Shown here one piece after another: positions 47,479 through 56,737 of a stretch of 64,000 nt of DNA (its first letter is position 1; every line of letters begins with the position of its first letter). The notes beneath the pieces were generated by a model. That model was not told the origin of the DNA and made no database searches. It worked only from the letters and a program-made list of their open reading frames with translations. The position numbers and the translations under genes were made by a program. The DNA is from an uncultured Pseudohongiella sp. (GTDB taxonomy: Bacteria > Pseudomonadota > Gammaproteobacteria > Pseudomonadales > Pseudohongiellaceae), in contig CACBCS010000004.1 of NCBI GenBank assembly GCA_902537815.1, forward strand, positions 1-64,000, written 5' to 3'.

Positions 47479-49332
47479 TCACAATCCAGTCAGCTTCACT
47501 GATACACCGAAATAGGCCGCTAAGCCGGGTGTATTGTAGTCCACCAGTTCTCGATACGCTTCATCAAGCGCATTCTCGATTCGACCATACACCCGCAGCA
47601 TTTCTGTGACCTGGAAAGACGCGGTGAGGTCCAGAACACCAAAATCCTCGAGAGCAAGCTTGCCGACATCGATGGCCTCAGCCTGCGACCGGTAAAACGC
47701 ATTCACTGCCATCCTGTTGTTAAAACCCGCAACGCTCAGGCCCAAATTGAACAGATGTTTCGGCCTTCGCAACCTTTGGCTGCCATCAGGGCGGTTGGTC
47801 TCATTGAAGGTGTAGTTTGCACTCGCCCGCAGGGAATCTGTTATGCGGTAGTCGGCGATCAACTCGATACCTGATGAGGCACTGCGGCCCTTGTCCTGCA
47901 GGTAGCCACTGTAGCCAGAGAGATCAAAGAAAATGGCATTACTCACGCTCTGGTCGAAGAGGTTGACTTCAAGATGAGTTTTCTCGGCATCGAACTGGGC
48001 GCCCACTTCCCAGCCACGACTTTTTTCCTGCTCAAGCGCACTACTGGTCGCCGGCGCAAACGCATACTGTCCTGCGTTATATTGAATTTCAAACGGGCTG
48101 GGCGCCCTGAATCCGCTCCCCAGTGCTGCTTTAAACTTGAGAGTGCCAGCCCCGGTCTCCAACAAATAAGCCGTACTCAGACGAAAACTGGTATTCGTGC
48201 CGAAGTCCTCGTTGTCGTCGTATCGCAGGCCAGCGGTGAGGAAGAAAGTTTGCGAGAAGTCACTGAGTAACTCGATGAAGGCTCCTTGATTATCTCTCCC
48301 CACGCCGTTGGCGACATCTTCCTGATAGTCCAATCCCCAGATCAGGTCGACACCCTCCAGCGCTGTGAGCGAGCCGATGTATTCACCACGGGTTTGCTCA
48401 CCCTGACTGCTATAAGTCGGCGCAGACGCCGTAAAGTCCTGTCTGTCCGTGCTGCTTCTCATGTAGGACAGCTGATGACTGAACCCCTCACCAAGGAATT
48501 GCAGACCGAGGCGACTGGCCTGCATGCCGTAGTCACTCCTGCAATCCCCGCTTGGCCCGGAAGGGCCGAAACAGCCGTCATAGTCGTTGCTGCCGTCTAC
48601 TTCTCGATGCACCAGATCGAATCGCCATGCCTCACTCAAGACGTAACCGAATCGCCCGTGAAAGGTCTGATTTTCGTAGCCATCTTCATCCGCACTCACA
48701 TCTGATACCCGGTTATTGAATCCGTCTGTATCGAAATCAGCCACAGAGAGGAAATAATCCAGTGATTCACTCTGACCGGTGAGATTGCCACTCATCTGGC
48801 GCGTACCGAATGCGCCTCCCTGCGTCTCAAGGTTTACCTCGAACGGCTCAGAAGCCGAGCGCGAGGTCATATTGATGACGCCACCGGCATCAGCACCATA
48901 CGCCAGGCCCTGAGGGCCTCTCAGGATTTCTACGCGACCAATACCGCTGCTGAGCAGGTTTGAAAAGTCCGTGGCAATCTGAGGTGCACTGGGGTCCTGC
49001 AGGCGCATGCCGTCGAGATAGGTCAGGGTGCGGAAGCCTTCCTCCCCCCGAATACGCAGGGTTGTGGCATTGCCCAGACCCCCGTTGCTGCTGGCCGCAA
49101 CTGCTGGCATTTGCCGCATCACATCAGCGAGTGCGAGCGTACCGCGAGACTCAATCCCCTCAGAATCCAGCACTGATACCGAAGTTCCCAACTGGCGGGC
49201 CGGAACGGGTATTCGATTCGACGTCACGACGATTTCATCGATCCCCTCCTGTGCCCGCAGCTCAGCAGAGCGGGCCCAGAGCGGCACGATAAGAATCGCC
49301 ACCAAAAAACTGCGCTTAACAGATACGGACAA
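47479..49332 (-). CDS. TonB-dependent receptor, BtuB-like (probable cobalamin/corrinoid uptake)
   Basis: A 617-residue outer-membrane receptor, almost the length of E. coli BtuB (614). The signal peptide ends near LRAQ, the TonB box is DEIVVTSNR (residues about 31-39), the plug contains LRIRGEEGFRTLTYLDGMRL and ILRGPQGLAYGADAGGVINM, and a 22-strand-type barrel follows. The TTG start at 49332 has GAGGA seven bases upstream. A cobalamin riboswitch lies about 180 bases upstream in the same transcript, which strongly supports B12 or a corrinoid as substrate. No btuCDF transporter genes are in the window. Confidence 0.93.
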   Translation of the reverse strand: MSVSVKRSFLVAILIVPLWARSAELRAQEGIDEIVVTSNRIPVPARQLGTSVSVLDSEGIESRGTLALADVMRQMPAVAASSNGGLGNATTLRIRGEEGFRTLTYLDGMRLQDPSAPQIATDFSNLLSSGIGRVEILRGPQGLAYGADAGGVINMTSRSASEPFEVNLETQGGAFGTRQMSGNLTGQSESLDYFLSVADFDTDGFNNRVSDVSADEDGYENQTFHGRFGYVLSEAWRFDLVHREVDGSNDYDGCFGPSGPSGDCRSDYGMQASRLGLQFLGEGFSHQLSYMRSSTDRQDFTASAPTYSSQGEQTRGEYIGSLTALEGVDLIWGLDYQEDVANGVGRDNQGAFIELLSDFSQTFFLTAGLRYDDNEDFGTNTSFRLSTAYLLETGAGTLKFKAALGSGFRAPSPFEIQYNAGQYAFAPATSSALEQEKSRGWEVGAQFDAEKTHLEVNLFDQSVSNAIFFDLSGYSGYLQDKGRSASSGIELIADYRITDSLRASANYTFNETNRPDGSQRLRRPKHLFNLGLSVAGFNNRMAVNAFYRSQAEAIDVGKLALEDFGVLDLTASFQVTEMLRVYGRIENALDEAYRELVDYNTPGLAAYFGVSVKLTGL

Positions 49333-49415
49333 AACTATTCCTCATACAGATTCAGTGACGCAGACTCGGGTCGGAGCGCCAGACAAGAACTGATGAGGGA
49401 GAGACAAATGTGGGC

Positions 49416-49434
49416 ACGGAGCCCGATGCTCCGT
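49416..49434 (-). promoter_or_regulatory. Hairpin between riboswitch and btuB-like start, possible expression platform
   Basis: ACGGAGC/GCTCCGT arms (49416-49422 and 49428-49434) with a five-base loop lie between the cobalamin aptamer and the start codon. No U-run follows on the minus strand, so it is not an obvious intrinsic terminator. It may take part in translational or Rho-dependent control by the riboswitch. Confidence 0.4.
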
Positions 49435-49514
49435 TCAACCACCGACGCGCCCTCCGCTACATCGTGGATGCGCCATGGCAGCATGATCAGACAGCTACCG
49501 CGCGCAATTGTAAT

Positions 49515-49640
49515 CAGGCTGGTATCGGACTCATTCCGAAGCACAGGGCTCAGGACTTACCGTTGCGGGGGCAGCGTCGGGTTCGCACCGACTTCCCATT
49601 TAAGTGACGCCGCGCGCAACCTCGCGTCAGCACCACACCG
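49515..49640 (-). promoter_or_regulatory. Cobalamin riboswitch (AdoCbl-type aptamer)
   Basis: Read on the minus strand, the region shows the B12 element core: GGTGCTGACG at the 5' side, AATGGGAAGTCGGTGCGAA, then CCCGACGCTGCCCCCGCAAC and GGTAAG, and GAGTCCGATACCAGCC at the 3' end. The GGGAAn-GGTGCGAAnCC and CCCGCaaCGGTAAG blocks match the E. coli btuB leader pattern. When adenosylcobalamin binds, expression of the downstream receptor falls. It lies about 180 bases before the TTG start of the BtuB-like gene. Confidence 0.93.
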
Positions 49641-50063
49641 GATACAATCGAAGCGGAGTATGACCGGCGACCTCCGGCTTGTAAAGCCCCCCCCCAGAAT
49701 CGGTGAAGTGTTCATACTTAATTATCAGAAAAGGCCATTTCTCTGACCTCACACCACCGGCCTGTTCGCCCGGCCTGTCTAAGCGCCTGCAGTTCTCGAT
49801 GCATGCTCGGTGCTGCCAACCACTGCATCAGCGCAGCTGCCCGGGTCTCGCCCACGGGAATCGCTCGCGGCTCTCTCTGCCATCTCACTGTTCTCACTGC
49901 CACCTCGAGGCGCTCTCCAAGTTCCCTCGAAGGTCCGTCGCCGGTTCTGCCCGGCGATTTTTCCAAGTTTTCCACCGACTGATGATTCTGCTCCTCGAAA
50001 GTTCTGGCGCTGTCTGTAAAATACCAGTCAGGTGAGGGAATTGGCTTCAAGGAGGAATCGACT
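49641..50063. other. Divergent intergenic region between riboswitch and prolyl oligopeptidase gene
   Basis: This stretch must hold the promoters of the riboswitch transcript and of the plus-strand peptidase gene, but I see no clear boxes. A run of nine C bases sits near 49687-49695. A minus-strand frame of 85 codons (GTG 49975 to TAA 49718) reads like plausible protein (SPGRTGDGPSRELGERLEVA), but a plus-strand frame is also open over it, no strong ribosome site is present, and I do not call it as a gene. Confidence 0.4.
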
Positions 50064-52236
50064 GTGAATAAGAAATTGATGATTCTGGGCGGCTTACTGA
50101 TGACTGCCCTCACGGCCTGTGGCTCGCCTGAGCAAGCCACACCGGAGCTGACTGAGACCGCAGAGGTTACCGAACTGCAGGGTGCAACCGCCGCACCGGG
50201 CAGTGATGATCCATACCTCTGGCTGGAAGAAGTCGAAGGCGCCGAGGCCCTTGCTTGGGCTGCTGAGCAAAACGCGCTCTCCGTGCCGCGGCTCCAGGGT
50301 GATGCCAGATTCGAATCAGTGCGTGCCCAGATAAAAAGTCTGCTGACATCAGAAGATCGCATCCCGACGCCTGAACTGATTGACGGCCAGGTCTACAATT
50401 TTTGGCAGGACGATAGCCATATCCGCGGCCTGCTGCGACGCACTACTCTGGCAAGCTATGTCAGCGACGATCCACAATGGGAAACCGTCATTGATATCGA
50501 TTCAGTGGCGGCAGTGGAAAACGCCAACTGGGTTTACAAAGGGCGAAGCTGCCTCCCCAGCAACCCAACTCGCTGCTTGTTCCGCCTGAGTGATGGCGGT
50601 AAAGACGCAGTTGTCCTGAGAGAGTTCGATCTTGACGGGAAAAATTTTGTCGATGGCGGATTTACCGTCGCTGAAGCCAAGACCAATGTTGACTGGCTCG
50701 ATGCTGACACACTGCTCATCGGCACCGATTTTGGCGAAGACTCATTAACCAGTTCCGGTTATGCGAGAACGCTGAGGTTCTGGCGCCGAGGCACCGATAT
50801 TAATGATGCGGAGCAAATCATTGAGGTTGACTCACAGGATATGAGTGTTGGCGTGAATACCGTCGAGGGCGACGGAGCACTGTACAGTTTTGTCACCCGC
50901 AGGCCGGATTTCTTCACCGAGCAGAACTGGCTGATTACACCTCAGCAAACTCTGGCGGAAATTCCCTTCCCTATCGATGTCAACCTGCAGGGCGTGTTTG
51001 GCGGCAATCTGATTGCGCTGCTGCGTAGCGACTGGTCGCCAAACGGCCGCACCTACCCCGCCGGCAGCCTGATTGCCATTGATCTCGCAGACAGCGTCAA
51101 CAGCGGCAGCGCGACGGGCGTCAGCATATTGCTGAACCCTCTCGCCGAGGCACAGCTTGACGCCATCACGTCGGTGGCCATTACCCGTGACTCAATCTAT
51201 GTCGCCGCTCTGAAAGATGTGTCCAGCACACTTCTGAGGATCAGACCATCAGAGGACGACACCTGGGAAACGACCGGCATCCAGCTACCGGGGTAATGGC
51301 GCGATCAGACTGGTAAGCGCAGACTCTTTTAGTGACACCCTGATGGTGAATTATCAAAGCTTCCTGACCCCATCCACGCTGTATCTCATCCGCGGCGATG
51401 AACCTCCCCTCACAGTCAAGGCTCTGTTGCCTCAATTCGATGCCGCACCTTTTGCGGTCGAACAGCATTTCGCCACGAGCGCGGATGGGACCGCGATTCC
51501 TTACTATCTGGTGCGCGACCGTAATACTCCAATGACCGGCACAACACCGACACGCCTTACCGCCTATGGAGGATTTGAGCTGTCCCGGACACCCGCCTAC
51601 ATGTCGGCCCAAAGCCAGGCCTGGTTGGCACGGGGTGGCGCCTATGTGCTGGCGAATATCCGCGGTGGTGGCGAATACGGTCCTCAGTGGCATCAGGGCG
51701 CACTGCTTGAAAATCGACAGCGCGTGTTCGACGATTTCATCTCGGTGGCTGAAGACCTCATTACAAAAAACCTGACAAGCCCGGACCATCTCGGCATCAG
51801 CGGTGGCAGTAATGGTGGGTTACTGGTGACAGCAACCATGGTACAGCGGCCCGACTTATTCAATGCGGTCATCAGCTCAGTGCCCTTAATTGACATGCTT
51901 CGCTACCACCTGTTGCTGGCGGGCGCAAGCTGGACCGCGGAATACGGCAACCCCGACATCCCGGAACACCGCACTTTTATCTCTGAATATTCGCCCTACC
52001 AGAACGTGCAGGCTGAAGCTGATTATCCCGAGATATTTTTATGGACAAATCCCAAGGATGATCGGGTGCATCCGGGACATGCACGCAAAATGGCTGCGCG
52101 AATGCAGGAACAGGGGCATAAGCTGATCTATTTCGAAAATGCCGAGGGCGGGCACGGTGGCGGCGCCAATCTGAGACAACTGGCCGTGACTCAGGCCATG
52201 GAAGTGTTTTACCTGCTGCAGCAGCTGAGCGACTGA
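50064..52236 (+). pseudogene. S9A prolyl oligopeptidase lipoprotein gene interrupted by one +1 frameshift
   Basis: The first frame (50064-51296) encodes a lipoprotein signal (lipobox LTAC), the family start DDPYLWLEEVEG and the beta-propeller. It ends at TAA after GIQLPG. The second frame resumes with NGAIRLVSADSFSDTLMV and encodes the hydrolase domain: IRGGGEYG, nucleophile GISGGSNGG (Ser about 582), DDRVHPGH (Asp) and EGGHGGG (His). Removing one G from GGGG at 51290-51293 restores one 723-residue protein, the normal S9A length. All catalytic residues are intact, so this is a recent mutation or a sequence error. Intact, it would cleave proline-containing peptides in the periplasm. GTG start after AAGGAGGAA. 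Confidence 0.85.
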
Positions 52237-52290
52237 ATCAGCGGTGAAACGTTCAGTCGTATTACGCCCTGAGCAGTTGAGGAGTCCAGC

Positions 52291-52977
52291 GTGACTGTCT
52301 GGCCAGGCCTGCTGATACTGTTTATTTACCTGTTGTGGTATTGCCGCGAACAGCCTCTGACTCGCAGTCTCGAGCTGAGCACAGACGGGATAGCGCTGCC
52401 GGAGACAGAAGATCAGGACGCAGCGCTCGCGCTGCTGCCAGCAGGCTATGAATTCCTGAACTATCGGTACGCAATCAGCGGCTGCTCCCTGTCAACCTTT
52501 CACCGCGATGTGACTAGCAGCCCCTACGTATTTCACACCACACATCCGGTATACACCTTCATTTGTTATGAAAATGAGGGGGATTTGCTCACTGTGGTGC
52601 CCGGCAGTCACAGGTCGGTGCCTTTCGTCTGGGGCAGGGCCCTGACCATCAATTCGCGGCAGGGTAACGCCGTCCTGTTTCAATGCGACATTCTCCACGC
52701 TGGAGCCCTCACGCGGAATCCGAGCCGGAAAGCGGTTCAGTACAAACTGGCTCATCAAGATGACTTACCGCTTTTAGAAGGCTTGCAGGGAATCGACGTA
52801 GACAAACGGGAGCGCGTAACAATTTCCCTTCGCTACGAGTGGATATGCCGCAAACTTTCCCAGCTCTTCCCATTCCTAATCAATCATGCGTTCACCAGAC
52901 ATCTGCAGCAGCGCAGCGATTCACTCATCAACCGGGCGCTGGTCGCGCTTTTCGGGCGCTCTTTTTACAACAGGTAA
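52291..52977 (+). CDS. Membrane-anchored PhyH-like dioxygenase homologue
   Basis: A 228-residue protein with one N-terminal hydrophobic segment (GLLILFIYLLWYC, about residues 6-18) and a cytoplasmic or periplasmic domain of the cupin-fold PhyH type. FHRDVTSSP gives a possible HxD pair near residue 70, TVVPGSHRSVPF matches the family turn, and DILHAGAL supplies the distal His. The signature is weaker than in the PhyH protein at 43425-44285. GTG start with GGAG upstream. The GST gene probably begins three bases after its stop. Substrate unknown. Confidence 0.7.
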   Translation: MTVWPGLLILFIYLLWYCREQPLTRSLELSTDGIALPETEDQDAALALLPAGYEFLNYRYAISGCSLSTFHRDVTSSPYVFHTTHPVYTFICYENEGDLLTVVPGSHRSVPFVWGRALTINSRQGNAVLFQCDILHAGALTRNPSRKAVQYKLAHQDDLPLLEGLQGIDVDKRERVTISLRYEWICRKLSQLFPFLINHAFTRHLQQRSDSLINRALVALFGRSFYNR

Positions 52978-52980
52978 CTC

Positions 52981-53626
52981 ATGAACCCAGTCTGACGAGG
53001 CACGCCTTATAATCTTCTATTTCGCACCCAGAACTGTCGCTATCGCTTCTCACATCACGCTGGAAGAGGTCGGGGCAGACTATGAAACCCGGATATTGGA
53101 CTTTTCGGCCGAAGAGCAGCGCAGCGATGCATATCTAGCTCTTAATCCTAAAGGGCGCGTACCGGCCCTGGTCACGGACGAGGGGGTTATCACCGAGACG
53201 CCGGCTATTCTGCTCTATCTTGCCCAGCGGTATCCTGATGCCAACCTGGCACCGTGGAAAGATGCTTTCCAACTGGCGAAGCTTCAGGAATTGAACGCCT
53301 ATCTGTGTGCAACTGTCCACGTTGCCCATGCACACCGAGTCAGAGGCGAAAGGTGGGCCGATAAAGAAACCGCCCTCAAGGCCATGCAGCAGAAAGTACC
53401 GCAAACCATGCGAACCTGTTTCCAGTTGATCGCTGACGACTTCTTTCAGGGTCCCTGGGTGATGGGACAGTCCTACTCTCTGGCTGACCCCTATTTGTTC
53501 ACCATCAGCAACTGGCTCGAAGGGGACGGGGTAGACATCAGGGATTTTCCCAACATCGCCGAGCACAATCGCAGAATGCGTGAGCGAACAGCGGTGGCTA
53601 AAATTCTGCCCATCCATGGTATCTGA
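52981..53626 (+). CDS. Glutathione S-transferase family protein, start region apparently frameshifted
   Basis: The frame from about 52985 to 53626 encodes a GST: LIIFYFAPRTVAIASHITLEE (thioredoxin-fold start), NPKGRVPALVTDEGVITETPAIL (GSH-binding cis-Pro and acidic turn) and an all-helical C-terminal domain with VMGQSYSLADPYLFTI. No ATG, GTG or TTG opens this frame before the thioredoxin fold; the TTG at 53096 would delete the first 38 residues. ATG 52981, three bases after the preceding stop, is one base out of frame. Removing one C from CCC at 52986-52988 yields MNQSDEARLIIF and a 214-residue protein, normal GST length. I infer a +1 error or mutation. Enzymatic substrate unknown. Confidence 0.75.
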
Positions 53627-53826
53627 GCAACCGCAAAGCACCGTTTTCTGAGCAACTTCGGAGGCTGTCAGACCGCAAGTGACGCAGTTTATCCCGGTCA
53701 GGCCGGGATGGTTGAGGAGAATTTGCAATCAACCGGCAGAGTTGGCACTCTGACGGCCTGACAGGCTCATCACAGTTCCAAGGCGCGCAATTCCCGCCGG
53801 ACAGAAACCCTAAAAGAGGTCCAGAT

Positions 53827-55422
53827 ATGTCTCTCCGACAAACCAGTATTCTGCTTGTTGCGTTCTTTTTCTCAACGTTTACCCAAGCCCAGGCCACCGA
53901 CCTCAGTCGCATTGGAAGCTACGACTTTCCGACCACCACGGCCAGCGCCGAAGCTCAGGAAGCCTTTCTCGCCGGAGTCGGTTATCTGCACAGCTTTGGT
54001 ATGACACAGGCCCAGGAAGCTTTTCGCGCGGCTCAACAGCATGATCCGGACTTCGTGATGGCTTACTGGGGCGAGACATTTACCTACCAGCATCCCTTTT
54101 TCGGCGCCTTGAGTGAAGGCCCGAGCCAGGCGCTGATGAAACTGGCTCCGACCCCTGCGCTGCGTGCAGCCAAAGCGCGGAATGACAAAGAAAGAGGGTT
54201 CCTGCAGGCTGCTGAGGCGTATGCTCTAACGCCGGGTGGTATGCCGGAGCGGCGCATTGCCTGGATGGAAGCCATGAAATCCGTGTTTGATCAGTATCCG
54301 GAGGATTATGAGGTCAAGGCTTTTTATACCGTTTCTTTACTGGCCGCAGCAGTTCATTCAGGCGACAACCGCGAGCGAATGAACATGGTTGCAGGCTCCC
54401 TGGCACTGGAACTGTTCAAAGAGAACGACAACCACCCCGGCGCTGCCCACTACGTGATTCACGCTTTCGATGATCCGCTCCATGCCCCGATCGCGCTCGA
54501 GGCTGCGCAGAAGTACCGGGATATCGCGCCCGCTGTCTCCCATGCACGGCACATGCCTTCGCACATCTTCATTCAGCACGGCATGTGGGAGGAGGTATCG
54601 ATGTGGAATGAATCAGCGTGGCAAGCGGCGCGCGAACTCTGGCAACCGGGTGACCGGGTCGGCGATCAGAACCACTCTGGGGACTGGGGGCAGTACGGTG
54701 ATCTCCAGCTCGGCAATGTTGACCGGTCTGAACTCTGGATCGAGCGCGCGGAACAGACTCTCAGAGAAAATCCGGGTGACGGTCGCTCCTCCGCGACTCT
54801 GAAAACCATGCGGGCGCGACATGTGGTTGAAACACAGCAGTGGCAGTTAACAGCACTCTCTGACGAACTCAGCGCCGATGAGTTGCTCGCCCTGGGGTTG
54901 AGCGCGGCTCATCTGGGCGACCTTGATCTCGCCGAGAGGACGGCAGCTCGCATCAATAGCCTGTCCTCAGACAGCCCGGGCAACACCGGACTCAAGATCA
55001 TCTATGCCGAGGTCACCGCGCTGCTCAAAGCCAAACAGGCAGAAGAGCTGTTGCTCGAAGGATTGACTACGGACGGTCTCCCTTCCCAACAGGAGGCACT
55101 GGAACTTCTGGCTGAAGCGATCGCTCTGAAAGAAGCCGGGCAACTTCCCAATGGAGCGGCAACTCCCTTGAAACCTATCCATGAACTCGCCGGTGAAATT
55201 ACCCTGGCTTTCGGTTTCGCCGGTGATGCAGCTGCCCTGTTCGAAACGTCTCTTCAACGCCTGCCCAACCGTCCTCTGTCTTTACTGGGTGCGGCCAGAG
55301 CGCACGCTGCCGCGGGCAACAGCGACAGAGCCAATGAATTTTATGAAAAGCTGCTGACCATCCGACGCGACGAAGCGCACCCTTTTGTGCAGGAAGCCCA
55401 GCAGTTTGTTGCTATCAACTAG
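53827..55422 (+). CDS. Secreted tetratricopeptide repeat protein
   Basis: A 531-residue exported protein, signal peptide ending about TQAQA. Helical TPR-like pairs run through the chain, including FLAGVGYLHSFGMTQAQEAF and PLSLLGAARAHAAAGNSDRA. A central conserved block contains AHYVIHAFDDPLHAPIAL and HARHMPSHIFIQHGMW, with many His residues that could bind metal. Related proteins are widespread but uncharacterised. It has GAGG in its leader and is followed 22 bases later by soxC-like. The His-rich centre is noted as a possible metal or heme site (inference). Confidence 0.83.
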   Translation: MSLRQTSILLVAFFFSTFTQAQATDLSRIGSYDFPTTTASAEAQEAFLAGVGYLHSFGMTQAQEAFRAAQQHDPDFVMAYWGETFTYQHPFFGALSEGPSQALMKLAPTPALRAAKARNDKERGFLQAAEAYALTPGGMPERRIAWMEAMKSVFDQYPEDYEVKAFYTVSLLAAAVHSGDNRERMNMVAGSLALELFKENDNHPGAAHYVIHAFDDPLHAPIALEAAQKYRDIAPAVSHARHMPSHIFIQHGMWEEVSMWNESAWQAARELWQPGDRVGDQNHSGDWGQYGDLQLGNVDRSELWIERAEQTLRENPGDGRSSATLKTMRARHVVETQQWQLTALSDELSADELLALGLSAAHLGDLDLAERTAARINSLSSDSPGNTGLKIIYAEVTALLKAKQAEELLLEGLTTDGLPSQQEALELLAEAIALKEAGQLPNGAATPLKPIHELAGEITLAFGFAGDAAALFETSLQRLPNRPLSLLGAARAHAAAGNSDRANEFYEKLLTIRRDEAHPFVQEAQQFVAIN

Positions 55423-55444
55423 ATGAATCCAGTAAGGGGACCTC

Positions 55445-56737
55445 ATGACAAAGTCCAGCAAGGGTCAGAACAAAGTACTTGATTTAGACAGGGTCGCGGC
55501 CAATGGTCTGCTTAGCCGCAGACACCTGTTAAGCGCAGCACTCGGTGGTGCCGGACTCGCCATGGCGCGGCCCGTGATCGGTCAGGAGCCTGGCATAAAA
55601 TTGGAAATCCCAGCCTGGTCAAAAACCCCCGGGCCGGGTACCAGCCCGTACGGCAGCAGTTCTGCACATGCCCGACTGGAACGACAGTCGGGATTTGGCA
55701 ATCCGCTTTACCCGGGCGGAGGCGCATCCCGTTCTCCCCTGCAGCATCTGCAGGGCACCATTACACCGAACAGTTTGCATTTCGAACGCCATCATGCCGG
55801 CATTCCGGCAATAGATCCCGCTGGTCATAAACTCGTGATCCATGGACTAGTTCGTCAACCTCTGATGTTCGATTATGAAGACCTGCTGAAATACCAGATG
55901 GTCAGCAAAATCTATTTTCTGGAATGCTCCGGCAACAGTGGTGCCCTGCTCTACGGCGGCAACCCGGATGGCACAGCACAAAGCCTTCACGGCTTGGTCT
56001 CCTGCGCGGAATGGACAGGAATTCCCCTGTCTGTCCTGCTGGAGGAGGCTGGCGTGCTGCCTGAGGCGCGGTGGATCGCCGCGGTTGGCGGGGATGCCGC
56101 CAGTATGGGCAGATCTATCCCGCTGGACAAAGCCATGGATGATTCTTTGCTGGCACTGTTCCAGAACGGCGAACCGGTAAGACCGGAACAGGGCTATCCC
56201 ATACGCTTGTTTAATCCTGGCTGGGAAGGCAACACCAGTGTCAAATGGCTGACGCAGATCAAAGTCACCCGCAACCCCCTGCAGTTCCGTGATGAGACCA
56301 GCAAATACACCGACACGCTGCCGGACCGCAGCAGCCTTCAGTTCACATTCCCGATGGATGTTAAATCGCTGATCACGTCACCTTCGGGGCAAATGCGTGT
56401 GACTCAGGGAGGTATCTATCGGGTGACCGGCATAGCCTGGTCTGGCGCGGGCAGCATCAGACGTGTCGAGGTCAGTGCAGATGGCGGACAAACCTGGGGA
56501 GATGCCCTCATCGAAAGCCAGCAGCTTGATAAAGCGCTGATACGTTTCAGTATTCCATGGCGATGGGACGGCGCTCCGGCTGTGCTGCAGAGCCGGGCAA
56601 CCGACAGTGCCGGCAACGTGCAACCGACCCGCGATGCAGTAATTGCAGCAAAGGGCACGATTAATCGCTATCACAATCCCTGTATACAGAGCTGGGGAGT
56701 GAACACCGCAGGCGAGGTGACCAATGTTTACGTATAA
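55445..56737 (+). CDS. soxC: SoxC-like periplasmic sulfite dehydrogenase, molybdenum subunit
   Basis: A 430-residue molybdoenzyme of the sulfite oxidase family. It has a twin-arginine-type signal (LSRRHLLSAALGG near residue 21) for Tat export. The SoxC-specific stretch HLQGTITPNSLHFERHHAG and DPAGHKLVIHGLVR precede the molybdenum-binding Cys161 in FLECSGNSG. The C-terminal Mo-co dimerisation domain ends with RYHNPCIQSWGVN. Established SoxC works with the cytochrome SoxD as sulfur or sulfite dehydrogenase. The cytochrome gene overlaps it by 14 bases. The other sox genes (soxXYZAB) are absent from the window, so a stand-alone sulfite dehydrogenase is more likely. Confidence 0.92.
   Translation: MTKSSKGQNKVLDLDRVAANGLLSRRHLLSAALGGAGLAMARPVIGQEPGIKLEIPAWSKTPGPGTSPYGSSSAHARLERQSGFGNPLYPGGGASRSPLQHLQGTITPNSLHFERHHAGIPAIDPAGHKLVIHGLVRQPLMFDYEDLLKYQMVSKIYFLECSGNSGALLYGGNPDGTAQSLHGLVSCAEWTGIPLSVLLEEAGVLPEARWIAAVGGDAASMGRSIPLDKAMDDSLLALFQNGEPVRPEQGYPIRLFNPGWEGNTSVKWLTQIKVTRNPLQFRDETSKYTDTLPDRSSLQFTFPMDVKSLITSPSGQMRVTQGGIYRVTGIAWSGAGSIRRVEVSADGGQTWGDALIESQQLDKALIRFSIPWRWDGAPAVLQSRATDSAGNVQPTRDAVIAAKGTINRYHNPCIQSWGVNTAGEVTNVYV

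Noticed and set aside
53691-53709. ATCCCGG/CCGGGAT hairpin after the GST gene as a terminator
   Set aside because: No T-run follows and the stem is only seven pairs; too weak to call.
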